A DNA stretch of 64,000 nt, taken from Pelecanus crispus (lineage: Eukaryota > Chordata > Aves > Pelecaniformes > Pelecanidae). The notes beneath the pieces are model-generated. The model saw only the letters and a program-made list of their open reading frames with translations. It searched no databases and was not told where the DNA came from. The stretch is taken from assembly GCF_030463565.1 (NCBI RefSeq), contig NC_134653.1, positions 32,921,150 to 32,985,149 on the forward strand, written 5' to 3'. Each line of letters opens with the position of its first letter. Position 1 is the first letter of the stretch. A program made the position numbers and the translations under genes. This document shows positions 1 to 12,640 of the stretch, in pieces.

Positions 1-886
1 AAAGGACAGAACTGCCAGCACAACTGCTGTCGATGGCCTTTCAGGGTCATTTCAGGAGCTGGAGCAGTGGAATGTCCCACTGCTCCTTCAGAAATATCCC
101 TAGTGCGTCCCCTGCAGAGGACAATGTCAGGCTGATGTCAGCAGTGGGGCATGCGGGGGTTTCTTTTACACTGCAAGGAAAGGGCATTTATTACCCCTTT
201 TAGCTGACAAAGCAAAGCTAAAGAGACCTCATCAGCCGGGCCTAAAAGCTTCTATGTCCCTTACTAGTGGACTCTTAATGACATCCACTTGATGACAGGT
301 AAGGGAGCCTAAGCAGCCCAACCCTCCAGAGAGAGGAGGAACATCTATGTTTGACATCTCAGTCTGAACAGCCTTCACTGACAACTTTTTATTTTTTTTT
401 CCCCCAGCTCTTCTCTCCACCAACCTCTGTGAATTACCACAACGTAGTATTTCTTTAGGCAAAATGCACTTTAGTAAAGACTCTTGGGGTCAAGTGGATG
501 GGTGATGTATATGAGAAAAAGTAAACAATGCTTGGTTGTATATTTTGGAGACTGGGGAGAAAAGGGAATTAAGGGGCAAGTAAGTCACCAGGAACTAAGA
601 AGCACATACCCATTAGACACCTTAAGGGTTCTAAAGTAAGGTTTGAATTATTAACTGAAACTCCCCTTGTGCACATGAAACACATTTGGTCACTGGTTTA
701 TCTATCAAATACAGCATGAACAGAGTATCCCAAGGTTTCAGTTGCTTGTTAACACACCTAATTTAATGATGAGCTCAAGACAGCTGTCTCCGTTCAGAGG
801 AAACAGTTGTCATGAAGCTGTTTACAAGTAGTCAGTGCACAAAGTGTATGTGACATTTTTTTTTTTTAAATAAATTCAAGCATTAC
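1..886 (-). other. CDK2AP1 intron 3 (partial)
   Basis: Intron running off the left edge. No exon, repeat or RNA gene seen. Confidence 0.8.
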
Positions 887-1013
887 CTCTTTTTAGCCTC
901 TCCATCGCACTTTTACTCCCCGCGTATGTGGGTCTAATCTCTTTTCCTAATTCTTCTATGATAGCTAGAAGTTCTGCATATTTGCTTTGCGGTACTTGAC
1001 TGCTGCTGGTACC
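887..1013 (-). CDS. CDK2AP1: CDK2AP1 coding exon 3
   Basis: 127 nt encoding residues 55-96 plus one base: [20 protein letters not shown], then [20 protein letters not shown], then KR. This is the conserved CDK2AP core shared with CDK2AP2. The donor AGAG|GTAATG at 885-886 leads to a final exon outside the window. Confidence 0.95.
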
Positions 1014-4000
1014 CTGTAGTTGAAAGTAGATTAATCTCAAGTAAATACTGCTAAAAACAAAACAATTACAACAAACAGCAACTGGATATTCATGGAGGAC
1101 CACAAATAGCTCTGGAAGCCACTTTTTAAAAAAATTAAATTTCAGGTTTGTTATATAAACGTGATTTTCTTTTTGCGGTTGCTGCTACAGTTGGACACAA
1201 TGCTATGTGCCCTTCAAAAACTGGCATCAACTGGGAGGATGCAGCTGCAAGATTGGGACCTTTGGTGGGACACAAGTTAAAACAGTCCTGCAAGAACAGC
1301 AATCTGAGAACTGCTTATTTAACTCTCTCTCTTGCTTTTTCAGTGTTCAGGCGTACATTTTGTGGCGAAGTTAGCTAGGCAGGGAGAGTGAGAAGCAGAT
1401 ATAAACCCAACTGCCCACATGATAAGGGGAATCCTATGAAGTCAAATACATTTCACAGGAAGTTTACTGCCGGATTCCTGAAGGAGCCCATAGGACTGTC
1501 TGTGACACACACTTCATGAGACTAAATTTTAGAGTATAAATTTGCCAAAGAAAACCGGTATAGAAATATTCATTTTTTAACAAATAATTTTAAAATGTTT
1601 TGATAGTAAGGGCTCTAACATAACTCAAGACATGTTTGACTGTGACTCAGAAAGGATGGGACTAACAGTTAATTAGTAACCAATCTCACTCAGCACTCTA
1701 CTTAGTCTAATTTGATCCCAAGACATGTGCGATGAATCAGTCTGCCATTTGGGTTTGATTTCAAATCTTGGTGGGAGGGAGGAACACCTCAGATTACAGG
1801 CCACAACCCATGCTACTATGCAAACGTAGGGTCAGTGATCTGATTAAAGAAAAACAACAAGCAGAGCTGTACCTGCATCCCTTGTGTATAGCCTAGAGAT
1901 GGGGGTCCGTAGTCATTTATAAGCTGTCTGTATTGCGCAGATGTTGCCATACTTGTGGAGGGAGAGTGAACGCTCCCAGCTGTAAGAGAAAAGAAAAAAA
2001 AAAATCTGTTATTATGTAAAGATTAATTAGTCTGCCACTCTGGGACACATTTTAGATGACTTTTTGCTAAAGCTGTGACCTCTCACCTTTGTCTAAGCCC
2101 ACTAATGCCATTTCAGAGTCACACGATTTGCTAGGAAGAGAATGGTTAAATCAACGTTTGCTGTACATTTGAAAATAGCATGGCCTGCAACATTATCAGT
2201 GCAAATCGTTTGCCTAGAAGTGAAACAGAGTGTAGCATGACAGGTTGTTCTGCCTAGACAAACTGTAAATATTAAGGAGCCCTATTTTTGCATATATACA
2301 TTCCACATAGATGAGTCTAATGTACTGTGCTATTTTTACTTTTTCAGTGCAAGTTATCTGAAAGTAATTTTGCAACTCAAAGTGTTATCACATGGTCAAT
2401 GCAAGTTACCCTCAGTACTATTTTTGGCCAATGCCAAAACTATTCATAGGGAACAGTCAGTTGAGGTATATCAGATCTACTGCTCATTGTATGACATCGG
2501 AGGCGAAGAGTTCTACCATTATCCCTCTTTGTGTGATATCAAATGTTTTTAGCCAGTCATACTGTGCTATATAAGTAAACCAAAGGAAAAATAACATCAC
2601 TTCAGGTTACGGTTACTTTTTCTAAAGTTATACAAGATTATATTCAGATCTACAGGGGTTTGAGTCAACTAAGAGTTACAGAAACAGACTCTGATGCTGC
2701 CAAACTGCTCCAGAAATGAACAATCAGAACTCTCCTTTCCCCTCGCCCCCTTGGTAAGAATTTGGGTTTGAGAAACAACTTTTTGATTTTTCTTGGGGGG
2801 TTTAATTATGCTGCCCATTTCACAACCGTGTTAGAGGACCCGCTGGTTATGGACTGGGCCCTCAGGACGAAGGGAGCATTACACCATTTGACTGGTTCAC
2901 TCCTGAAGCTGAAGTGCCCCTGCATCCACCGATGCTGCTGTCTTTGCCTGCAGGCACAGACACAGACTGCCTGCTGTCTGAAAAAATCTTCCCCCTTACA
3001 GACTCCTTTGCTGAAAATTCCCAACTGTCTTTCATATGAGGAACAGATCTCATTTACCAGCCTTCATTTAAATCTAAATTAAACTGATGCTAAAAGTCAC
3101 TGGGGCTCTAGCTTTGTTTTAAAGTTGCAAGTGATTTCATTCATAGTTTCCCCCCTCTACAAAAAGAAAGTGCCAGCAGTTACACTGTAAAAAGCACTGC
3201 TGAACAGAGCAGAACAGACTCTTGTCCTCAGCTGGAAAGTCTCTTTCCAGTTCAGAGTTAATCACAGGATATGATTGTGGTGGTGTCTTCATTACAAGAA
3301 TAGAGTGTGTTCTTAATTTTAATTAGTTAACCAGATGTGAAATCCTAAAAAAGGCAAATCGGGCTGGTCACTAGGTCACCTTAAAAAAAGCAAGATTTCT
3401 CTTTAATTAAGCTGCTAAATTCTATGGCATTACAATCTGCATTTCCGTTGCTAAGGTTTCACATGGAGCTAATTGTCACATTTTGCTAAAGCACAGTAAA
3501 AACCAAAAAAACCTAAACAACACACCCATAGAGTACGGCACTGTGAAGGAACACCACAGTTGTCAGCTACTGTCTCAATTAGTTCTTCACATTATCAGCT
3601 CAAAATACGTGCACAGTTGTAAGATTTCTGTATGTACAACTCAGTCAATATTTCAAGTCCAGATGACTGAATTTCAACAGTTATCAAACATGACACAACA
3701 GCAAACCGCATCTTTCCTCCAAGGACTTCAAAATGCTTCAAGAACATTAATGAGCCCCTTGTGCTGCAAGGTAAAAAAGGTTTAATTACCTCAATTAAGC
3801 AGAGAAAGACTTAAGCGATTTTTCCTCATGTACAATAAAACAAAAGACCCATCCTGCAAAGACTTGTTCCTGAACTGTTCCTGCAAGCAGTCACATACAA
3901 GACCTGGGAGCTCCAAACTGGTTGAGAATTAAGGCAAGGACTCCGATGACCAGGCTCAGGAATGCTGCTCTACCCACTGAGCAAACCTGAGCTGTGGCCC

Positions 4001-7000
4001 AGGCAAAACAAAAAACAATTTATCGCCACCATATTGGTTAACAATAATACAGTACGGATAATTTAGTGATTATTTCAGATTATGTTGATTTAAGCAACGA
4101 CATGTGCTTGGTCTGTATGAAAGAACACAGCAGGGTATGTCTAGATAAGAAAGAAAACCCTACTAGAAACATGATGTGCCAAGACAAACCAGTGAATCTA
4201 GGGGCTGACCAAGAAAGTTTGACAGATGTGAAAGCCTGCAACATACGGCGTTGCAGCGGACAGTAGTTGGTCTCAGCATGGGAGCTTGAATCCAGCAGCG
4301 ACTCCGTCAACGCTGGACTGACAAAAACAAACAAGAACTTTCAGTAGGCAACTATGAGTAAGAACCTGCCGCCGGAGTTGGAGCATCGCTCCCGATTTGA
4401 ATTAGCAGTCAGATCAGTAGAGTCGCATTGCTTCAGCAGCCAGGGGTGCTGTATTGTCTACTGTACCCACGACATATGCAGAGCTGTGCTGCAGACACTA
4501 GAGGCCATTGCTGAGTACGGCATGCCCTGCCAAATGACAGATCGTGGTAACCATGGTGAGTTTACCCGTTTCTTTGCAGTCTGCATCAAAAATGTAATAA
4601 GACATAATGCCATGCGCCGACCACTTTATCAGCAGCAGCAGGCCCAGAGAACAAAGAAAAGGATTTGACTTGGCCATGGTACCAGCCTCCATACACCCAT
4701 GTCAGAAGTTGTGCCAGTCAAACTCAGCTGGAGGGGGAAAAAAAAATGAAAAATCCTTGATTTCACCTCAATTTAAGATGATGCAGTCATGAAAATTAAA
4801 TTAATTGTGGGGGTATTAGTATCTCACAGGGTAATGGACCTTGAGCTTTCTGACCTACCACTTTGTGTGTTAATCTCAAGGAGAAGCCCTGGGTCTTGGA
4901 TGACTATTACTCAATTAACCCAAAATACATCTGCATGCCTGAACATCCTGTATATCTCAGATTAAAAAAAAAAAAAAAAAACCAACAAACCACCAGCTAT
5001 TGCTATTACAGTTAGCAAGAAAAATTAGGCCAGGAAGTCTCACAGTCAATACCCAGTCAAAAATCAGTGTGATGATTAGGTATTCACTAGAGAGAGAGAA
5101 AAAGGAGGGGGGGAATCTAAATTGAGGCTTGCTCTCTCACGTTAAAATGACAATGGAGACAAGACAGTTAAGAATTGACAGAATCGAAAAGGGAGTGTGC
5201 TTGGTACTGAATTTAAGTAACACCCTGTATCACATTCCAAATGGTCTTAGTGCTTGCTGCTGTTTAAAACCTAAATTAATATACACACTTTCCTCCCTCC
5301 ACTTTCCTAATTAAATGTACACAAAACCTTTTATATGCCCATTTATTCTTGTGCCAACAATGCCTTTTATTTCTGTATTCAAACAGAAGACTGCCAGAAG
5401 CATTTTTCCCCACAAAAATATAGTGATTTTCTTGTTAATCAATATTCATCTTTATTAATTGGGGGGGGGGGGGGGGTCCTAACAATACAGCAAACAGAAA
5501 TTAGATTTTTGTGTCAAAATCTCTTCCTTCCAGCAGTGTCTCTGAGCCCAAATTAACACCCTGGGAGACAAAGGATCTAGAATCAATCTTTGTTTGCCCC
5601 AACTCCCACTGACCAGGAATCTTCCCATTCATTTCTGATAGGTTTGTAGGGATCCCTTCAGCTCCTTTGCCACTGTCTCCGAGCCTGAGCAACGATACCA
5701 ATTTGCTGATCTAAGTTTTAATTAATTCTGTTGCTGCTGCTTGCTGGAAAAATAACTGGGAAGGCAGCTTGCTGTGCACCCTGCAAGGAAGCAGTGGGAG
5801 CAGAAACACTGGGGTACACTCACATGATCCACTCCCAGCAGATGCCGTGGCATCTACACAGCTCAACTGCCACCCCGTTTTACTCTCACAAACAGCAACG
5901 TAAAATCAGGAATAGTTACTCTACTCACCAAGTTACTCATGTAGAACTGACTTAGACAAGCCAAGAGCCAACCCCATTAGATATGTGTTTCTCTACTACC
6001 CTGTACTGTGTAAGGTCCTATAAAACTGCATAGGTAAACTGCCATTTTACAAACTCTTTCCACGCAGGAACATGACAGTATCTAAGAGATACCTGTAGCC
6101 TGAAGTTTACCCAAGGTACATGGCATAAACCTGTGGAATCTCACTGCTTCTACCTCTATTTCACAGCCTCTTCAAGCTGAGGTTGCGTGCAACATAAAGG
6201 CTGTTGCCATTTAGATGGCTAGTGGTCATCACCTCTATATAGAGAGCCCGGTGCTGGAGGTTACTGCCTCTGCCACACAACCAGAGGACATTCCTCATCT
6301 GCTTCAGACGATGGCAGTTTGATTCCTGACAGTATGCGGTACAAGACAACCAGGCTAGACTATTTCAGCAGAGAGGATATAAATTCTACTGTCCTAAACC
6401 AGACAACTTTGCAAGAAAACACATGAGAAACGTCCACGTAAGCTGCTCTGCCAACGTACATTGCGAGGCATCTTCAAGCACAGGAGAGCGGTAACATCTT
6501 CAACTAGCACAGACATTTCTGCAGTGAGTATCTGAATCACAGTTGTAGTGTTTTGGCTGACTACAGGAATATTTGATTCTTTAGCCCTTTATGCACTTTG
6601 GCTTAAGTTCAACAAGAACTCCTCGCCATCCATGGGACACCACATGCATGTCTACACAAGTAGATCTACTGCACAGTCAAGCCACACACTGAACTCTACA
6701 GGAGTTGCCAACCCAGAGTGAAAAAAACAAAGTCCCCATTTGCCCCAACATTCCAATATTTTTTTTTAGTTTAAAATAATAGACCCCATCCTCATTTGCA
6801 CAAAACGTTCCTTACAGCACTGGCTGTGAAAGTTGTATTTTCATCCACTATTTCCCCCTTAAACAGCCCTTGTGGTAGAAACAGACCTTTCTTTGAATAA
6901 AACTATCTCCTTTTAAAAAAATCCAGTGCGCACACACATAAATATGTTCTCAAGAACTAGGACATTCTTTATCGTAACAGCCAGAGGCCTTGCTCTTTTG

Positions 7001-10000
7001 ATCTGTCACAGTCTGGGCCTTTCCTCTAGTACCCTCATTCTATTTTATCTTTCCATGTGGATAACAGTCATGTTTTATGTCTCCTCTTCCTACTGCCCTG
7101 CCTTTTTTTTTTTTTTTTCAAATCAGAAAAACAAAAGACAGTCACTTGGACTCCCCACCATTCTTCTTTTCTAGCTTAAGACACAGAATATTTCTACACT
7201 AGCAAGTTACCTGGCACAAGATGAAAGCATTTGGTACATGTACACCGCATGTAGTTGGCTTGAGTGGGTACGACTTAAGCCTAGACTTTAGTCTGGTCCC
7301 CAAGACTAAGTGTCTGTATTGTGGGTATGGTTCAAAGCCATCCAATCTTTGGTTTGCACCCTTCTGTTCCCGTTAAGGGATGGAGCATCAGTGTTGCACA
7401 ACTGGAGCAGAGCTTCTGGTTTACTTTTATCCAAAAGGAATCAAGTTAGCGTGAACCAAAACCACTCTGCAACTCAAACAACATGTGATGGGTGGGGACG
7501 GTGAGAAGATTTGCTGACTGTGAAAACCATACCATTGCTCTGAAGCTAAACACCCAGGTAGACAAAGCCAAAAATGCCAGTTTTCCAAATGTCCAAACAA
7601 GTCCACCTGAGAACTGCTAATTCTGAAACATGTTCAGTGTGCTTCTTTTCAGATAATTTTTAACTTCACATGGACTTCAAGAGATCAGGGAACCAGCAAA
7701 TTTCAGTTTGAATCAGAGGGGGGAGTTATTTCCTAGAAATTATCCCCTCTGCTAAGGCATGAACACTTTGCTCTCTGCTCTGCCTAAAAACACTATTCTT
7801 TCCAGTACTCCCACTCCAAAAACAACCTCTCAATATGGACAACAATATCAAACATAAGCTGTCTCTGTAAAGGGCGACAAGCAAGCCATTTGCTCATCCA
7901 AGTCTGCATTGCAGGCTTAATAACACAAGGAATGGCCTAGCGTGCTTAGTATCATTTCTCAGGACTGAATGAAATCGGTCCCTCCAGTTGCAAGCTACAG
8001 CCCCAGCTAGGGAAATTATTTTCATTTCACCTCTCAGTGAGAATTTGCACTTTTCACCAAGAAACTTCTGGTTGCTGTGGGGTGCGGCAGGTGCGCTGAC
8101 AGCCCTCTTGGTCCTCTGCTACAGCAGTACCTGTTGTACAGGTCACCACCTGTTCATGTGGGGCCAAGACGCAGCTCCTTCCCTTGTCACAGTCTGCTGG
8201 AATTTGTTTTTCCAGATCCTACATACAACAGTTTCTAAGCTTTGTTACAGCAACAGCGTTTGTCTTGAAACCTGACATTTCTGCAAGAATTAGAATAAAA
8301 CCAAAGGAAAATCCCAAGCTGTTTCTGCTGGCTTCTGTGTCTTAAAACTACTTTTCTCTGACCTGCACGTGCTCTGAACAAAATAGGAATGCTGGTGAAT
8401 ATCCACAGAGCCAGAAAACACATGGAAACAAGGGAAAAGACAAACTACAGACCAGTTCACAGCTGGTGTAAATCTCTCTGGTTCCACTGAAGTCAACGGA
8501 GATGCTCTACTTCACCTCAGCTCAGCAGCTGGCCCTCTTAGAGAAAAATAAAGTTAAACAAAATGAAACACAAGACAGACAAGGAGGAAACTACTTCACA
8601 GGATTCAGTATGATAAGCAAGAGAACACAAACAAATCAAAACATGGCTGTTAGAAAGGGTAACAGAGGTTCCCCCGAGACACTGCAGGGGTAGGTGAGGC
8701 TGGGAAGGTAGAGCCACAGCACCGCAGGTCCCTACCAGAGCATCTTTTTACCACCCAGGCAGAGAAGGTGCTTGCGCAGGAGGTGAAGCAGGGCTCCCCA
8801 AGCACAATCTGGAACTGACAGCCTGGGGTGCTACACACAGGGGCCCAATTCCCAGAGCACAGGCCCTCCAGGAAGGCGACAGATAATTCCGACAAAGCAC
8901 TGCAAGCCTGGTTGCAGACACCCTGGGCCAAGCGTCACCACCGACCTGGGCAACGGGGAAGAGGAATAGGCACCAAATTCTGCTGTAACAACACATTCTT
9001 CTTCCCTCAGCCTGGTGTAAGGCAGAGGAGTCAGCACCCGGATGCTTCCAGCATCCTGAGTCACTTGTGGAGCAGCTGCATTTTCCCCACCCGCAGTCAT
9101 CCCCAGATCTGCTGACAACCCCCGGAGGCCTCCTCCCCGTATTTCCTTCCCCCCCAAACAGCTCCTCTCCCTCAGGACTTCAGTCCAGGTTTTTGAGTCC
9201 CCAGCATGCTCCCGCAAAAGAACAGAGCACAGTCACCCACCAACCGCCACTGCTTCATCTCACTGATCCACTTACTGAGTGCAGTTTAAACACGATTTTG
9301 CAGAGTGGCCACTCTCAGCCTAAACTTGAAAGGAGTTAGCTCTGCAGCAAGGACGCAGCTCCAGGAGCTGAGTCGACACTGCCTTTCCAAATACTCCTGC
9401 ACCAGAAGCCCTGCACTGCAGGGAAGCAGCATTACCTCCCAGAGGAAAATCCCCGTGAGATCCACAGCTGGCCAGAGCCCTCCGTTGGCCGAGACCAAAA
9501 TATTCAGCATTCATACAGAGAGGCTTCTGCAGGGCTGATTTCAGGCCAAAAGGGACAGATTTCCTGTTTTCCTCTCCTCTGCAGGACGGGGCGGAGGGGG
9601 GGGTCCTTCACCCCAGGTTTGGAAGCAAACCCAGGATTTCTACTCCTGGCTGGGGGGCATTTAATTTAAGCACAATAGAGAAGCAATCTCCTTCAACTCA
9701 GAATTAAGCTCCAGAAAGGAGGGGGCCATTTGCAGTCATATCACTCTGAATGCGATATGTGCAACTGCAAGGACTGCTTTGTCTAACTCCCTTGGCCTTA
9801 GGCCACGGTGCTGGCAATACCACTAGCTAGAGGAAGAGCTGGTGCGTGAGGATAATGGCAGAAGACAGGGAGGGAAGAGAGAGCCCATTTTGGATTCAGA
9901 GGAGGACGTTCTTTCATTGAAAAGATTCTGGGGGTGTTGAGGATGATCCGAACTCAGAAGAGAGGACAACTTAGACAGGAATAGTTCCAGCACGACAGCA

Positions 10001-11847
10001 AACTGCTGCTAACTTGCCATTAGGAGGAAAAAAGGAGCGGGGAGGGGGGAAGGGAAAGATAAAACTGCACTAAAGAATCCAAAACCCTGATCGCAGCCGG
10101 AGCGTTAGAAAGCAACACAGACACGGCAGCGAGAGGACTGGAGACAGAAACTTCACTGCTCGGCTCGCATTGTGAGCGGCATGTCTGACCCGGGATTTTG
10201 CAGTCCTCGCTCGCAGAGCAGCCAGACTCGGATCCCCCCCACAGCATGACCTAATCCCCACCCCTCACCCACCATCGCAAAATACCACCTTTGTTTTCCC
10301 TGCAATTTTACGGCTGTTCCGGAGAGCAAGGCACAGGTTCTCGTGGGAGCCGACAGGAGAACGGTTTCCCTTGCTGGGCTTTGTTTTGTTTCTTTTTTCC
10401 TCCGGTGACACTTCTGCTTTTTGTCAAAAAATCCTTAGCACATCCCCTGCTTCCTGACCCCTTGGCAGAGCAGCGCTCGGGCCCGCGGTGCTCCCCACAC
10501 ACAACCCAGGCACACCGAGCCTTTACACGCTCGCAGCCCCACCGAGCTCAGCTCCACGCAGGATCGAAGTGTCTGAGGCACAGGGACCTCGGTCCATCCA
10601 CCGGCTGGTGACGATTCCTTGCAGTAAAATAAGATTGCCGCTCTCCTGGTAGCTAGAATAGAGGTGCATCTTGTTGATCCCTTGCGTTCATCAGTCTCCC
10701 AGGATTACAACCACAAACGGCGCTGTAAAAATCACCGAGGCAGATTTCCCTCCCTCCTAAACCCAACTGCAAAACTTTCCCTTCTCAAAAAAAAAAAAAA
10801 AAAAAAAAAAAAAACCCCAACCACCAAACCAAAACCCCAGCCTGATTCCTGGCTGCGGATGGTCTCATGCCAGCCCTGCAGGCTGGGGCTGCAGGGAAGG
10901 GAGACTGGAATATTATTTAAGTCAGAACCAACTTCTCCATTTTGGTTCTGTTTAATACCAGCCGACGCGCACCGATTAGCGAGATCCCCTCCAAATATCC
11001 CACAGCGAAGCAATTGCTGCTGCGGCTTTGTTCAGACTGCACCGATTTACACACGCTGCCCGCGACGGAGACCCACTTTTACAGCAAACACCTCAGCACA
11101 AGAAAAAACATTCGCCTGCTGTTACCTTTGGAAATTAGGGAGGGGGAAAAAAAAAGGGGAGGGGGAGAGTGTAGTTTTAAAAAAAAAAAAAGTTAATGCC
11201 ATCAAGGAAACTTTTTAGAGAGGAAGGTTGGAAGACTCCTGTACAGATCCAAGGAAGAGGAATCATTTTTAAAAAGGGCTTTTGCAAGAAATAAGAGCAA
11301 CCGCTGCCCGCCCCCCCCACCTCCCCCAAAAATCTCCACAGAGCAGAGAGGGCTCCTCCGGGCGGGCTGCTCCGCGGAGCCGGGGGGCTCTGAGGGGGAG
11401 CGGGGACCGAGGGCGGCCCGAAGCGCTGGCGGCCCCGCCGGCGGCGCCGGGTTTGGGGCCGGGGTCCCGGGCGGCCCCGCCGCCTGAGGAGCGCGGCCCG
11501 GGGCGGCCCCGCCGCCTGAGGAGAGCGGCTCGGCGGCCGCGCGCGTCAGGCGAGGCGCGGCGCAAGCGGCACTTGCGGCGTCCCGCCAGCAGCGGTCCTC
11601 GCTGAGGCGCCGGCGGAATATTCCTGATCCAGATCAATCAGCCGCCCCGGGGAGCCGAGCATGGAGGAAACCCGGCGGCCGGAGCCCCGGAGCGGCGGCG
11701 GCGGGCGGCGCGGAGCCGGCCCGGCGGGGCGCGGCGCCTCGGCGGAGGGGCGGCGCGGTGCGGGCTAACGGCGCCGGCCGGCGGGCGGGCGCTGGTAATG
11801 GCGGCGCGGAGCCGGCGCGGAGCCGCTGCCCCGCCATACCGGACCGG

Positions 11848-11881
<34 letters not shown>

Positions 11882-12037
11882 CCAACTCGAGTCCGGGGCT
11901 TCCCCCCAGGTGCCGGTGCGGCACCGCGGCGCCCCGCCGCACGCCTCCCAAACTTGCCACCCAGTTGCCGCCGCGGACTTACCCGGGTTGAGGGGAGTCC
12001 CGGGGATGTGGGCGTTCAAGTTGGGCTTGTAAGACAT
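887..12037 (-). CDS. CDK2AP1: CDK2AP1 (DOC-1) coding region, C-terminal exon missing
   Basis: CDK2-associated protein 1 binds CDK2 and DNA polymerase alpha-primase and is a subunit of the NuRD chromatin complex in the nucleus. Three coding exons join in phase: 11983-12037, 1873-1979 and 887-1013, giving 96 residues plus one base. The N-terminus [20 protein letters not shown], the middle [12 protein letters not shown] and the conserved block from [12 protein letters not shown] to [11 protein letters not shown] are diagnostic. The family protein is about 115 residues, so about 20 C-terminal residues (the GIIHARG...ERNARS end) lie left of base 1; I looked for them in 1-886 and did not find them. 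All exon borders have GT/AG sites. An extra Met-Gln pair sits in the linker compared with the human protein as I recall it. The main alternative, CDK2AP2, has a different proline-rich N-terminus. Confidence 0.95.
1014..1872 (-). other. CDK2AP1 intron 2
   Basis: 859-bp GT-AG intron in phase 0. No further feature supported. Confidence 0.85.
1873..1979 (-). CDS. CDK2AP1: CDK2AP1 coding exon 2
   Basis: 107 nt encoding residues 19-54, including [13 protein letters not shown] and [12 protein letters not shown]. The acceptor follows a pyrimidine-rich TTCTCTTACAG and the donor is CAG|GTACAG. It ends in phase 0 with Met-Gln. Confidence 0.95.
5461..5476 (+). repeat. G16 homopolymer
   Basis: Sixteen uninterrupted G on the plus strand inside CDK2AP1 intron 1. 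Confidence 0.95.
10787..10814 (+). repeat. A28 homopolymer
   Basis: Uninterrupted A run in CDK2AP1 intron 1. No flanking retroposed gene or target duplication was recognised. Confidence 0.95.
11850..11880 (+). repeat. A31 homopolymer inside CpG island
   Basis: Thirty-one A on the plus strand (T31 in the CDK2AP1 transcript), about 100 bp downstream of the exon 1 donor and surrounded by GC-rich DNA. Confidence 0.95.
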
Positions 12038-12049
12038 TCCCAGAGACAT
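11983..12049 (-). CDS. CDK2AP1: CDK2AP1 coding exon 1 (start exon)
   Basis: The conventional ATG is at 12035-12037 (minus) and gives residues 1-18 plus one base before a GTAAGT donor at 11977-11982. A second in-frame ATG at 12047-12049 would add MSLG in front. The frame stays open further upstream to an ATG at 12341-12343 (102 residues earlier), but that stretch is GC-rich leader and I chose the family-conserved MSYKP start. Confidence 0.9.
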
Positions 12050-12640
12050 GGCCAGCGGGAGGAGGAGAAGCGTCCTGAAATTCAGTGAAGCGTCTCCGTG
12101 TCTCCCAGACACTTTGGGTTGTTTACAGCAGTAGCAGCACCGGCAAATATGGCCGTCAGTTATATTGACACCCACAATGCAATATATCATCCATACATCA
12201 TGAGGAGACGCGGATCCAAAAACTTTGGGGGAGACGAGGCAGCCACCCGCCGCGGCGGCCCGGCGCCCCGCGCACCTCGGCGCGGAGGGGGCGCGGAGGG
12301 GGCGCGGCGGCGGGGGGTGCCGCGGCCATCCCCTCACAGACAATGGAGCTCCCCTCAGGGACGCCGCCGCGAGAGGAGCCGGGCGGGGAGGGGAGGGCGG
12401 GCGGCGGGGAGCCCGGCGGCGGCGGGGGGCGGCGGGGGGGGGGCGTTTTAATTAACTTCGGAAAGTTTTGGCACAACTTCTCATTTAAATCGGCTCTGCC
12501 TGCGCCGTGCGGCGGGGGGGCCGCGGCCAGCAGCCCCTGTCAGAGGAGAAAGGCTGACGCGTCCTTCAGGGTGGCCCAAGTGTCGCTGCCTTCCCGCCGC
12601 CCCCCTCACCTCAAATCAGGCATTCACCTCTGATTTATTC

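Larger units (their letters stand above)
1980..11982 (-). other. CDK2AP1 intron 1
   Basis: 10-kb first intron. It holds homopolymer tracts (A near 4963-4981, G16 at 5461-5476, T near 7105-7119, A28 at 10787-10814, A31 at 11850-11880). The last 700 bp belong to the promoter CpG island. Several open frames of about 100 codons, such as plus-strand 4354-4668, resemble no protein I know and I do not call them genes. Confidence 0.8.
11280..12640 (-). promoter_or_regulatory. CDK2AP1 CpG-island promoter
   Basis: Dense CpG, GC-rich DNA covers the start exon and the sequence upstream of it. No TATA box is placed where it would fix a start site, so the transcription start is not assigned. The leader probably begins within about 12100-12400. 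Confidence 0.7.

Noticed and set aside
1-886. Search for the last CDK2AP1 exon
   Set aside because: No minus-strand sequence encoding GIIHARG or ERNARS was found; the exon is outside the window.
10787-10814. Poly(A) tracts as tails of processed pseudogenes
   Set aside because: No gene-like sequence or target-site duplication flanks the long A runs here or at 20617, 55579 and 57400.
11269-12633. Long Arg/Ala/Pro/Gly-rich open frames on both strands near the CDK2AP1 promoter
   Set aside because: CpG-island composition removes stop codons; only the short MSYKP exon is family-supported.
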